The notes below the pieces were generated by a model, which was given only the letters and a program-made list of their open reading frames with translations, did not search any database and had not been told where the DNA came from. This document shows, one piece after another, positions 36,373 to 44,269 of a stretch of DNA of 62,928 nt; position 1 is the first letter of the stretch; every line of letters begins with the position of its first letter. The translations under genes were made by a program, and so were the position numbers. The DNA is from an uncultured Oscillospiraceae bacterium (GTDB lineage Bacteria > Bacillota_A > Clostridia > Oscillospirales > Acutalibacteraceae). The DNA lies in the NCBI GenBank assembly GCA_910589395.1, contig CAJUTL010000018.1, positions 1 to 62,928 of the forward strand, in the 5' to 3' direction.

Positions 36373-36976
36373 TGTTCAACACCCTTTCGATAGAATCTGC
36401 ATTTCTGCTGTATTTTAATTTTTCCGCCCGCAGGATCGCGAGGATCTCTTCCACCGCATCCTCCAGCCGGTCATTGAACACCAAATAGTCATATTCCCTT
36501 GCCTGTGGGATCTCCCGCCGGGCAGTGGCAAGGCGCTTCTGCACCGTTTCCTCCGTTTCCGTTCCCCGACCCCGAAGCCGCTCTCCCAACACCTTCATGG
36601 AGGGAGGCAGAATAAAAATGGAAACGCATTCCGGCATCAGCTTTTTGACCTGCGCACCGCCCTGCACCTCGATCTCCAGAACCACATCTCTGCCCTGAGA
36701 AAGCCATTCCTCCACAGGGTCTCGGGGCGTACCATAATAGTTTCCCACATATTCTGCATGCTCCAGCATTCTTCCCTGGGCGATCAAAGCTTCAAATTCT
36801 TCCCGGGACAGGAAATAATACTGCTTTCCATGCTCTTCCCCCGGGCGAGGCGCGCGGGTGGTGGCGGAAACGGACAGCCGTAAATTTTCATTTTGGGCAA
36901 AAAGCTCCTTCAAGATCGTGCCTTTTCCGCCGCCGGAGGGAGCGGATATCACAACCAGCAACCCCTTCTCTGCCAT
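36356..36976 (-). CDS. gmk: guanylate kinase
   Basis: Phosphorylates GMP to GDP. P-loop APSGGGKGT near residues 11-19, GMP-binding TRAPRPGEEHGKQYYF, and the lid region with RGTETEE. 206 residues. Directly after remA, before rpoZ, as in Bacillus. Confidence 0.97.
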   Translation of the reverse strand: MAEKGLLVVISAPSGGGKGTILKELFAQNENLRLSVSATTRAPRPGEEHGKQYYFLSREEFEALIAQGRMLEHAEYVGNYYGTPRDPVEEWLSQGRDVVLEIEVQGGAQVKKLMPECVSIFILPPSMKVLGERLRGRGTETEETVQKRLATARREIPQAREYDYLVFNDRLEDAVEEILAILRAEKLKYSRNADSIERVLNNAETV

Positions 36977-37028
36977 TTTGGATCGTTCCTTTCTTTCCTA
37001 TACAATGCTTCTCCGATATCGAAAATGT

Positions 37029-37298
37029 TTAGTCAGCCGCCTTTTCTTCAGAGGAAGCTTCTTCTTTTCCGTTAAATCTGCCCGCCACCGTTTCCGGCAG
37101 GATCGCGGAAAGCACCACCATACCGCCGTCCATGATGAGCACGGCCTTGGTTCGCCGGCCAAAGGTGGCGTCCACCAGATTGCCCGCTTCTTTCGCCTCC
37201 TGCACGATACGCTTGATCGGCGCGGAATCAGGGCTTACCACCGCCGCTAGCTTTTCCGCGGAAACCATATTGCCGAATCCGATATTGATCAGCCGCAT
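37029..37298 (-). CDS. remA: RemA-family regulator (DUF370)
   Basis: A small DNA-binding protein of the RemA/YlzA family, which in Bacillus controls biofilm matrix genes. The core (LINIGFGNMVSAEKLAAVVSP) and VDATFGRRTKAVLIMD are highly conserved. 89 residues with a short acidic tail. In Clostridia the regulon is not established. Confidence 0.95.
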   Translation of the reverse strand: MRLINIGFGNMVSAEKLAAVVSPDSAPIKRIVQEAKEAGNLVDATFGRRTKAVLIMDGGMVVLSAILPETVAGRFNGKEEASSEEKAAD

Positions 37299-37309
37299 AC
37301 TGTTCTCCT

Positions 37310-38188
37310 TTATTCCACATTCTGGATCTGTTCTCGAATTTTTTCGATCTCGGCTTTCATGTCCACTACCAAATAGGCAATTTTTGAATTCTGAGACTTG
37401 GAGCCGATGGTATTGGCCTCCCGGTTCATTTCCTGCACCAGAAAATCTATTTTTCTGCCTACGGGCTCTTCTGAGCTCACCAGCTGCCGAAGCTGGTGAA
37501 TGTGGCTGCGCAGGCGGACGGTTTCCTCATCCACCGCCACTTTATCAGCCAGCAGCGCCACTTCGGTCAACACCCGCTGTTCGTCAAAGCGGTTTGTACC
37601 CAGCAGCTCCTCCAGCTTTGCCTGTAACCGCTCCCGGTACTCATTCACTGTTTCCGGAGTGATCTTTTCCACTTCTCCCACCAAACGCTCCAGGCGGTCG
37701 GCTTTTTCTATAATATCACGGTGCAGCCGTGCGCCCTCCGCTTCCCGCATTTTTAGAAAAGAAGCAAGAGCGGGTTCGGCGGCGGCGCAAATAGCCGCCC
37801 AAACGGCCTCTTCGTCCTCCGGCACCTTCTGAACAGAAAGCAGATCGGGGTATCTCGCCAGCAGGGAAAGAGAAACATCGTCCGGCAAGACATACCGTTC
37901 CTTCAGCTCCCGCAAGGCCCGAACATAGGCTTCCGCCAGAGAGTGATTGATCAAGACCTCGCTGCCGGAATCCTCCACGGTTTCCACCTGAAGGAATACA
38001 TCAATCTTTCCTCTGGAAACCTTACTTTGTATCAGAGCTTTCAGCTTGTCCTCCGCAAAGGTACAGCCGCGGGGCAGCCGGGCATTGCATTCAAAAAACT
38101 TATGGTTGACAGACTTGATCTCAAAAACCACGTGTCTGCCATCGGCCAAAACCTCGCCGCGTCCGTATCCGGTCATACTTTTCAGCAT
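37310..38188 (-). CDS. yicC: YicC family endoribonuclease-like protein
   Basis: YicC/YloC family, recently linked to RNA cleavage and sRNA turnover. It starts MLKSMTGYGRGE (family signature) and ends in SKIAYLVVDMKAEIEKIREQIQNVE-like sequence with a conserved acidic region. The start at 38188 is chosen because MTGYG is nearly N-terminal in the family. About 292 residues. First gene of the yicC-to-spoVM series. Confidence 0.93.
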   Translation of the reverse strand: MLKSMTGYGRGEVLADGRHVVFEIKSVNHKFFECNARLPRGCTFAEDKLKALIQSKVSRGKIDVFLQVETVEDSGSEVLINHSLAEAYVRALRELKERYVLPDDVSLSLLARYPDLLSVQKVPEDEEAVWAAICAAAEPALASFLKMREAEGARLHRDIIEKADRLERLVGEVEKITPETVNEYRERLQAKLEELLGTNRFDEQRVLTEVALLADKVAVDEETVRLRSHIHQLRQLVSSEEPVGRKIDFLVQEMNREANTIGSKSQNSKIAYLVVDMKAEIEKIREQIQNVE

Positions 38189-38293
38189 TTGTATCATTCC
38201 CAAGCTTAAAATAGTCGCACTTTACTGAATAATTATTTTATCATTTTCCCGCACTCATTGCAAGAATTTTCCTGAGATTTTAAGGATTGTTAA

Positions 38294-38317
38294 GAAAAAA
38301 AGCGGGCTTTCGCCCAC
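38294..38317 (-). terminator. intrinsic terminator after the 38323 gene
   Basis: The minus strand reads GTGGGC-GAAA-GCCCGC followed by seven Ts: a 6-bp stem closed by a GNRA-type tetraloop. It ends the scpAB-dacF-rluB transcript. Confidence 0.8.
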
Positions 38318-38322
38318 CCTTG

Positions 38323-38709
38323 TTATCCATATTTCACGATCGTGCTCATCGGCGTACAGGCACGATGTTCGTCAACCTCGAAACCGCGAAGAGCCAAAAA
38401 GCTGTAAAAATCCGGAAATGCCGTCTCAATGCGATCGGCCCCAAAGGTTTCACCGTAAGAGGCAGCGGAACGCACCAGGGTATCCAAAATAAAGGCCTCC
38501 TCTCCCTGGGGCGGACGGGAAAAATCATATTTTCCCGCGGAAAGCTTCAAAATGCGAAGCGCGGCGTCAGAAATTTCCACCGCCACCCAGCCCAGAAGCT
38601 CTCCCCGCTCTGTCATTGTCAGGATCCTAGCGTTCTCTCCTGCCTCGTCCACTGTCAGCAGAAGCTCTTTTTCCCGTTCCCTGTCCTGCATGGGGAGAAT
38701 TTCTACCAT
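38323..38709 (-). CDS. uncharacterised protein, possible degenerate GNAT fold
   Basis: A 128-residue protein I cannot name. The order of predicted strands and helices (LLGWVAVEI, ALRILKLSA, then DTLVRSAASYGETFGADRIE and FYSFLALRGFEVDE) resembles an acetyltransferase, but the acetyl-CoA loop (Q/RxxGxG) is not seen. ATG at 38709 has AAGGAGG 11 bases upstream. Its first 83 bases overlap the end of rluB in another frame. Terminator follows directly. Confidence 0.55.
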   Translation of the reverse strand: MVEILPMQDREREKELLLTVDEAGENARILTMTERGELLGWVAVEISDAALRILKLSAGKYDFSRPPQGEEAFILDTLVRSAASYGETFGADRIETAFPDFYSFLALRGFEVDEHRACTPMSTIVKYG

Positions 38710-39457
38710 GCTCTTTTCTTCCTCCTTCTTTCTTCGCCTCCGCTAAAAGACCGCGAATCTCTTCTTTTGTCAGCTCTCTGTATTTCCCTTGGGGAAGCAT
38801 GGAAAGCCTGACAGGTCCCACTGCCACACGTTTTAAACGGGCGACCTCCAGCCCCAGCACTTCACACATTTTCCGGATCTCCCGGTTTCTGCCCTCATAC
38901 AGCACGATCTCCAAAACCACCCTGCCCTGCTGCTGTTCCAAGACCCGCACCTTGGCAGGGGCGGTTTTTCTCCCTTCGATCTCTATTCCCACAGCGATCC
39001 GGGCAAGCTGTTCCTCTGTTACAGCGGGCCGCACGGTAACGCGGTAGGTTTTTGCAATGTGCTTTTTCGGGTGAGCCACCAAATTTGCGAATTCTCCGTC
39101 ATTGGTCATCAGCAGAAGGCCCTCGGAGTCCTTATCCAGCCTCCCTACCGGATAGACCCGCTGCCCTACATTCTCTACCAGCATCGCCACACAGCGCCGG
39201 TCCTTCTCATCGCTCATGGTGGTAACAAAACCCCTGGGCTTGTGCAGTGCAAGATAAATTTTTTCTTCGGAAAAAGCAATGGGCTCTCCGTCTACCGCGA
39301 TACGGTCCTTTCCCGGCAAAGCGCTGTCTCCCAGCTGTGCTCTTCTGCCGTTTACGGTAACTCTTCCGGCAATGATCAGCTCCTCCGCTTTTCTGCGGGA
39401 AGCAACGCCGCAGGAGGCAAGTATTTTTTGCAATCTGCTCTTTTCGGCCTTTGCCAT
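38627..39457 (-). CDS. rluB: RluB-type 23S rRNA pseudouridine synthase
   Basis: RsuA/RluB family: N-terminal S4 RNA-binding domain (RLQKILASCGVASRRKAEELI), then the catalytic motif GRLDKDSEGLLLMTNDG with the active Asp, and GRNREIRKMCEVLG. 276 residues. After the fold ends near 240, a basic tail (KKEGGRKEHGRNSPH and onward) is encoded by bases that also encode the start of the next gene. Confidence 0.95.
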   Translation of the reverse strand: MAKAEKSRLQKILASCGVASRRKAEELIIAGRVTVNGRRAQLGDSALPGKDRIAVDGEPIAFSEEKIYLALHKPRGFVTTMSDEKDRRCVAMLVENVGQRVYPVGRLDKDSEGLLLMTNDGEFANLVAHPKKHIAKTYRVTVRPAVTEEQLARIAVGIEIEGRKTAPAKVRVLEQQQGRVVLEIVLYEGRNREIRKMCEVLGLEVARLKRVAVGPVRLSMLPQGKYRELTKEEIRGLLAEAKKEGGRKEHGRNSPHAGQGTGKRASADSGRGRRER

Positions 39458-39495
39458 TGCTTTGCCACGTCCTTTTCCTCACTGATATCCCAAGC

Positions 39496-40635
39496 TCAGG
39501 CTCTTCCGAACAAGCTTTCCCAAAACCCGGGCTTTTTTTCCTGCACCGCCGCGTCTTCCTCCACAAAAAGAGGAATGCTGTATACCGGCAAATTTCCCAA
39601 ATAATATTGAAGTCTTCCCACTTCTTCCCCCGCCCGCAAAGGAGCATAACAAAAAGCGGGAAGAAACGCACGGCAGGTCACCTGATCCGCCTCTTTCGCG
39701 GGCAGAGACACGCTTCCGCCCCTGCCGCCCCGCACCCGCACCACTTGCCGTTCCGAGCCTACCACGGGAAGCGTAAAGGAAAGGCCGCTGCCATCGAAAG
39801 ACACGCTTTTCATGGTGGAAAAGCCGTAATCCATCATTGCCATGTGATCGTTCCAATCGTCCGGGGCGTTCAGCGTTACCGCGATCAAGGTAACGCCGTC
39901 CCGTTCCGCCGCGGAAACGAGGCATCTGCCGGATTTTTTGGTAAAACCGGTTTTTACCCCGATACAGCCCTCATAGAACCGCAGCAGCTTATTATGGTTG
40001 GTATAGGACACCTTTTTCTCCGGCTGGACAAAGGTCACCTGATAAGTGGAGCTGGAACAAAGCTTCCGAAACGCTTCATTTTTCAGGGCCTCTCTCGCAA
40101 GCAATGCCATATCATAGGCAGTGGAAAAATGGGCTTCGTCATCTAACCCCGAGGGTGTGACAAAATGAGAATTCTTCATGCCGATTGCTTCCGCCCGCCG
40201 GTTCATTTTTTCGGCAAATTCTTCCTGAGAGCCGGAAAGGGAAAGGGCCGCGGCATTGGCCGCGTCGTTCCCGGAGGCCAGCAGCATACCCGCCGCCAAA
40301 TTTGTCAGCGTGATCTCGTCCCCGGCCTGCAAGCCCATGGAAGAGCCTTCCACCGCCACCATTTCCTCGGTGATGGCAATGACGGGATCTCCCCTTCTTT
40401 CCGCTTCCTCCAAGGTCAGCAGCGCCGTCATAATCTTTGTGGTGCTGGCCATGGACAGTTGATTTTGAGAATTTTTTTCATAGAGCACCGCCGCCGTATC
40501 CGCGGAAATCAGCACAGCGCTCTGGGCAGATAAAGACTTCGGCGCCTGCGCCTCTTCCGCTTCAGCTTTTCCCAGCGGCAAAAGCAGCAAAAGAGCAAGA
40601 AGGGTTCCCGCCGCCTGCCGGAATCGCTTTTTCAT
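39496..40635 (-). CDS. D-alanyl-D-alanine carboxypeptidase (DacF-like)
   Basis: Low-molecular-weight penicillin-binding protein. Signal peptide near 1-25 (MKKRFRQAAGTLLALLLLLP), then SxxK in ASTTK, SGN in ASGNDAANAA, and KTG in VKTGFTKKSGR, and a C-terminal beta domain. About 379 residues. Start at 40635 gives a normal signal peptide; an upstream in-frame start at 40656 would add seven residues. Position between gerW and rluB and near scpAB recalls Bacillus dacF/dacB loci, so a sporulation role is likely (inference). Confidence 0.9.
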   Translation of the reverse strand: MKKRFRQAAGTLLALLLLLPLGKAEAEEAQAPKSLSAQSAVLISADTAAVLYEKNSQNQLSMASTTKIMTALLTLEEAERRGDPVIAITEEMVAVEGSSMGLQAGDEITLTNLAAGMLLASGNDAANAAALSLSGSQEEFAEKMNRRAEAIGMKNSHFVTPSGLDDEAHFSTAYDMALLAREALKNEAFRKLCSSSTYQVTFVQPEKKVSYTNHNKLLRFYEGCIGVKTGFTKKSGRCLVSAAERDGVTLIAVTLNAPDDWNDHMAMMDYGFSTMKSVSFDGSGLSFTLPVVGSERQVVRVRGGRGGSVSLPAKEADQVTCRAFLPAFCYAPLRAGEEVGRLQYYLGNLPVYSIPLFVEEDAAVQEKKPGFWESLFGRA

Positions 40636-40688
40636 AGTACCACCCGCCTTCTGCACATGAGTATGCGAAGGAGGGGGCTTGATATTCG

Positions 40689-41147
40689 TTAGCCTTCCTG
40701 TTTCGGAAGCTCTGCCGCCGGTGTTTCCGCAAGCTCTTCCTCAATAGGCTTTTGTGCCGCCGGCACTTCTTCCTGCTTATCCTTTCGGAACAAAGCGGAG
40801 ATCTTGTCCACCATTTCAGGAACCTTCTCCAGGGCCCTGTCTACCGGGCCCATATACGGCTCGATCTGAATGACCCGTACATTTCCGTGAGAAACGGCAA
40901 GAAAGGCGATGGGAATGATCGTGATCCCCGCCCCGCTGCCCCCGGCAAAAAGCCCGGCGGCAGGCTGTGCCCTGGAAGGAAGGTCGGAGCCGCCGGAAGC
41001 GAAGCCATAGCTTACCCGGGAGATCGGGATCACCGTGGTGCCGTCCGGCGTAGTGATGGGGTCTCCGATGATAGTGTTCACATCCACCATGTGCTTGATC
41101 TTATCCAGTGTTACGTCCATCAGATCGTTTACTTTATTCTCACTCAT
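40689..41147 (-). CDS. gerW: GerW family sporulation protein (YtfJ)
   Basis: Forespore protein needed in Bacillus for germination. Conserved features: PITTPDGTTVIPISRVSYGFASGG-type segment near 30-54, a glycine-rich stretch (FAGGSGAG) and IIPIAFLAV. The C-terminal 25 residues are Glu/Ala/Pro-rich. 152 residues. Overlaps the upstream DUF2953 gene by 8 bases, an arrangement common in Clostridia. Confidence 0.93.
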   Translation of the reverse strand: MSENKVNDLMDVTLDKIKHMVDVNTIIGDPITTPDGTTVIPISRVSYGFASGGSDLPSRAQPAAGLFAGGSGAGITIIPIAFLAVSHGNVRVIQIEPYMGPVDRALEKVPEMVDKISALFRKDKQEEVPAAQKPIEEELAETPAAELPKQEG

Positions 41148-41787
41148 TGCCGGTCACCTTTCTGTTATGTTTTTTAACGGAACCGCCGCTGAGAAGCTTG
41201 CGCACCGGCGGCAGACCGTGTATCAGCAGGGAAATTCCTTCCTTGAGAAGAAACAGGGGCAAAATGGAAAACTTTGCAGAACAATCCACCCGGTTTTCCT
41301 CGGCCTCGTAATCCAGGTCTACACTGACAGCTTTTCTTTTGCACCCGGTCAACCCGAACAAAAGCCCGCAGGCAGAGTAAACCGCACCGGAAAGCTGTCC
41401 GTACTGTATAGCGGCTTCCGCCGCGTCCTCCGCACCCGCCAGGCACAAATAGAGGTCGAAGGTTTTGAGCTTCAAATGAGAAAGCACTCCTTTTACAGAA
41501 TTTACCGTCACCTCTACCAATTCAAACAATGTTTCCAAAAATCCGAAAAAGCCCTGGCGCTTTAAGCTTTTTTTCAAGTCGAATTTCTTTTCCGTTTCTT
41601 TTTTCTGTTCCTCCCGCTTTTCCTCTTCCGGCTCTTTTTCCTTTCCGGGCAGCAGCCGGAAGGAAAGAAACAGGTAACGGAGCGTCAGGGAAAATTCTGT
41701 TTGAAACCCCAGCTCCATACGGAGCGGTAACAAAGTTAACGCCAACAGAAAAAGCAGCACGCCGCCTATGATCTTCAGCGCAAGCAC
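41140..41787 (-). CDS. DUF2953 domain protein
   Basis: A 215-residue membrane-anchored protein. One N-terminal membrane span (about 4-22) is followed by a Lys/Glu-rich linker (GKEKEPEEEKREEQKKETEKK) and a conserved C-terminal region with the LKTFDLYLCLAGAEDAAEAA segment of DUF2953. Function unknown; the family is nearly always next to gerW/ytfJ, so a sporulation role is likely (inference). Confidence 0.82.
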   Translation of the reverse strand: MLALKIIGGVLLFLLALTLLPLRMELGFQTEFSLTLRYLFLSFRLLPGKEKEPEEEKREEQKKETEKKFDLKKSLKRQGFFGFLETLFELVEVTVNSVKGVLSHLKLKTFDLYLCLAGAEDAAEAAIQYGQLSGAVYSACGLLFGLTGCKRKAVSVDLDYEAEENRVDCSAKFSILPLFLLKEGISLLIHGLPPVRKLLSGGSVKKHNRKVTGNE

Positions 41788-41811
41788 AGTACACCGCCCC
41801 TTTCGGCAGGA

Positions 41812-42369
41812 TCAAAATAACGCTTCTATCGTCTCCTGTTTTTCTTCCGGCTCCTTTTGATCGGAAGGCGGAGGAGGAAGCTCCTCCAGAGAAGAAAGCT
41901 GAAAACAGCGCAAAAAATTTTCTGTGGTGCCATATAACAGCGGCCTGCCAGGAAGCTCCAGCCTTCCCCGCTCCTCCAAAAGCTCCTTCTGCATCAGGCT
42001 GCCGATAACGCCGGAGCAATCCACGCCCCGCACCTGCTCTACAAACGCCTTTGTCACCGGCTGGTTATAGGCCACCACAGCCAACACCTCCATGGCGGCC
42101 TGAGACAGCGGCGTGTTCCGCTTCAGATCCAAGGCGTCCCGCACCGGCTGGATATAGGCAGGATTCGTGCAAAACTGCGCGGTGTTTTCCAGCCGCAGAA
42201 GATGGACCCCGCTGTGGGGCGTATTGTACTTTTCCCGCAGAGCGTCTATGATCTCCTCAATGGCATAGGTGCGCACGCCCAGCACCTGGGCGATCCGCTC
42301 CAAGGCCACCGGTTCCCCGCCGGCAAACAGAATCGCCTCGGTTTTCCCCATTAATTCCTCTCGTTCCAA
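41812..42369 (-). CDS. scpB: segregation and condensation protein B
   Basis: Winged-helix partner of ScpA and SMC in chromosome condensation. FAGGEPVALERIAQVLG near the start and LAVVAYNQPVTKAFVEQVRGVD in the second wing domain are typical. 185 residues. It overlaps scpA by 19 bases; an internal Met at 42351 is a possible alternative start. Confidence 0.95.
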   Translation of the reverse strand: MEREELMGKTEAILFAGGEPVALERIAQVLGVRTYAIEEIIDALREKYNTPHSGVHLLRLENTAQFCTNPAYIQPVRDALDLKRNTPLSQAAMEVLAVVAYNQPVTKAFVEQVRGVDCSGVIGSLMQKELLEERGRLELPGRPLLYGTTENFLRCFQLSSLEELPPPPSDQKEPEEKQETIEALF

Positions 42370-43079
42370 CGGTTCCCCTCCTTTTCCAGAAGCCGGACTT
42401 CACAGGCTTCTCCATTTCCTTCCACGCGTATCCGGCGGCTTTTTACCAGCTCCAGAACCGCCAGAAACGCGGCCACGCGCTCGGAACGATCCTTCTTTTC
42501 CGAAAACAGCGCCTGAAAGGAGACGCGCTTTCGTTTCCAGAGCTGCCGCAGAACAAATACCACCTGGGAAGCCACTGAAACGATTTTTCTGGTCACCAAC
42601 GCGGAAAAGCTTTCCGGCTTTGGCGGCAGCAGGCTTTTTCCCTTGCCCCAGGCCGAGATCAGCGCCTGCACGATCTCCCTGGGTTCGTGAATTCGCTTAT
42701 ACGCAAGATCGGCAGGCAGCTTTTCCGCCTCCCGAATCACAGTGTCGAAGGAAGCCCGCTCCAAAAGGGCCGCTGCGGCTTTTTTACACTGCTGGTATTC
42801 CAGCAGCTGCCCGGTCAGTTCCATGCGAGGATCCTCTTCCTCCTCCTGGCGGGGCAGCAGAGACGCTGCCTTGATCTGCACCAGGCGGGCCGCCATTTCC
42901 AGAAATTCACTGGCAATATCCAGATTTTCTTCCCGCATCAGGTCGATCTGCTCCAAATACTGCTCCAGAAGCTCCGCAATGGGAATATCGTAAATATTGA
43001 GTTTGTTTTTAGCGATGAGAGCCAGCAGCAGATCTAACGGCCCTTCAAATACGTCCAGCTTATATTGCAGCTTTTCCAT
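42351..43079 (-). CDS. scpA: segregation and condensation protein A (kleisin)
   Basis: Kleisin that bridges SMC heads. The N-terminal helix YKLDVFEGPLDLLLALI (SMC neck-binding) and the IPIAELLEQYLEQI segment are characteristic; the C-terminal winged helix follows. 242 residues. Coupled to scpB by overlap, and 2 bases after an M50 protease gene. Confidence 0.95.
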   Translation of the reverse strand: MEKLQYKLDVFEGPLDLLLALIAKNKLNIYDIPIAELLEQYLEQIDLMREENLDIASEFLEMAARLVQIKAASLLPRQEEEEDPRMELTGQLLEYQQCKKAAAALLERASFDTVIREAEKLPADLAYKRIHEPREIVQALISAWGKGKSLLPPKPESFSALVTRKIVSVASQVVFVLRQLWKRKRVSFQALFSEKKDRSERVAAFLAVLELVKSRRIRVEGNGEACEVRLLEKEGNRWNERN

Positions 43080-43081
43080 GC

Positions 43082-43777
43082 TTAAAGCACTCCTGCCAAA
43101 TGGAAAGGAAACCGCGCAATGGAGAAAATGAGATTGCCAAAAAAGTTTTGCACTGTATACAGAGGCCCGGACAAGGCTCCTGTGAGCATAGCAAAAAACA
43201 GGACCATCATAAAAATATTTTGATAACGGTAATAAGATGCCAAAGCCCGATCACTGAGAAAAGCCGCAATGATTCGGGAACCGTCCAAAGGCGGAACCGG
43301 GATCAAATTGAACACCGCCAAGGTAACATTGACTATCACATAGTAATAAAACAAATTAAAGAAAAACATCGTCACATTGTTATAAGGGGCAAACGCTTGC
43401 ATTGCGACTACAACAAGAGCCCCCACCAGCGCGGCCAACAGATTAGAAAGCGGCCCAGCCAGGGCGGTGATCGCCATATCACGCTTGGGCTTTTTGAAAT
43501 ACCGGGGATCCACCGGCACCGGCTTAGCCCAGCCAAAGCCGAAAAGAAGCAGAGCCAAGGCGCCCATGGGTTCTACGCTTGCCAGCGGGTTCATGGTAAG
43601 CCTGCCCTCCAGCTTCGCGGTGGGATCACCCAGCTTATTAGCCACCCAGCCATGGGCAAATTCATGAAGAGGAAGAATACAGAAAATAACGAAAAAAATG
43701 GAAAGCACCTGAGCGGCTGCAGCCCAAAGATCCACATGCTGGCCGGAAATAACGTTCCTGATCACACCAAAAAGCAT
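43082..43777 (-). CDS. site-2 protease family protein (M50, YwhC-like)
   Basis: Intramembrane zinc metalloprotease with five or six membrane spans. HEFAHG (HExxH) is near residues 38-43, and the third ligand lies in PPLDGSR near 165. 231 residues, without PDZ domain. Its substrate is unknown. First gene of the scpAB transcript and divergent from rpmB. Confidence 0.9.
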   Translation of the reverse strand: MLFGVIRNVISGQHVDLWAAAAQVLSIFFVIFCILPLHEFAHGWVANKLGDPTAKLEGRLTMNPLASVEPMGALALLLFGFGWAKPVPVDPRYFKKPKRDMAITALAGPLSNLLAALVGALVVVAMQAFAPYNNVTMFFFNLFYYYVIVNVTLAVFNLIPVPPLDGSRIIAAFLSDRALASYYRYQNIFMMVLFFAMLTGALSGPLYTVQNFFGNLIFSIARFPFHLAGVL

Positions 43778-43803
43778 AGCAATCCTCCTTACCTGTACTT
43801 AGG

Positions 43804-43832
43804 ATTATAAACTATCCCGAAGAAAAACACAA
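43804..43832 (-). promoter_or_regulatory. sigma-A promoter of the M50-scpAB unit
   Basis: Minus strand TTGTGT (43827-43832), 17 bases, TATAAT (43804-43809), about 27 bases before the start codon. The -10 is consensus. Confidence 0.6.
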
Positions 43833-43849
43833 TTCTTTTCAAAAAAAAC

Positions 43850-43878
43850 TTGCATTTTATCGGGGGGTCTGCTATAAT
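43850..43878 (+). promoter_or_regulatory. sigma-A promoter of rpmB
   Basis: TTGCAT (43850-43855), 17 bases, TATAAT (43873-43878), about 48 bases before the rpmB ATG. Confidence 0.8.
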
Positions 43879-43926
43879 TCAGAATGTTGTAAATTTAGAA
43901 TCGCCTGATTTTAAGGAGGTGCAGAT

Positions 43927-44115
43927 ATGGCAAAATGTGAATTCTGCGGCAAGGACGTTTCCTTCGGCATCAGAGTATCCCACTCTCACAGACGTTCCAA
44001 CAGGACCTGGAAGCCGAATATTAAGCGTGTCAAGGCTGTTGTTGACGGTACTCCGAAGCGTGTATACGCCTGCACCCGTTGCTTGCGTTCCGGCAAAGTG
44101 ACCCGTGCCGTCTAA
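43927..44115 (+). CDS. rpmB: 50S ribosomal protein L28
   Basis: A 62-residue L28 of the zinc-containing type: CEFCGK near the N-terminus and CTRCLRSGK near the C-terminus give a four-cysteine site. HSHRRSNRTWKPN is the conserved basic core. AAGGAGGT precedes the ATG. Single-gene unit with its own promoter and terminator. In Bacillus rpmB is convergent next to spoVM; here it is 19 kb away. Confidence 0.97.
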   Translation: MAKCEFCGKDVSFGIRVSHSHRRSNRTWKPNIKRVKAVVDGTPKRVYACTRCLRSGKVTRAV

Positions 44116-44134
44116 AAGAAAACCTGTAGAGAAA

Positions 44135-44160
44135 AGAGAGCCGCAAGGCTCTTTTTCTTT
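44135..44160 (+). terminator. intrinsic terminator of rpmB
   Basis: AGAGCC (44137-44142) and GGCTCT (44147-44152) around a GCAA loop, extended by a G-T and A-T pair, followed by TTTTTC. Confidence 0.85.
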
Positions 44161-44163
44161 TTA

Positions 44164-44200
44164 CTCGTTAGTGGTTAGTTGTATTAGAAAGAGCGTTCTT
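44164..44200. repeat. GTTAG-rich short repeat
   Basis: CTCGTTAGTGGTTAGTTG and the bases after it resemble the GTTAGTTGTTAG sequence at 62555-62585 and its inverted form at 62747-62777. It fills the gap between rpmB and the next gene and has no reading frame of interest. Confidence 0.45.
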
Positions 44201-44269
44201 GCCTTTTTTTATTGCGATGAAGGCGCCACCACTATCCAGTATCCAGCATCTAAAATACGCATCCGCCCC

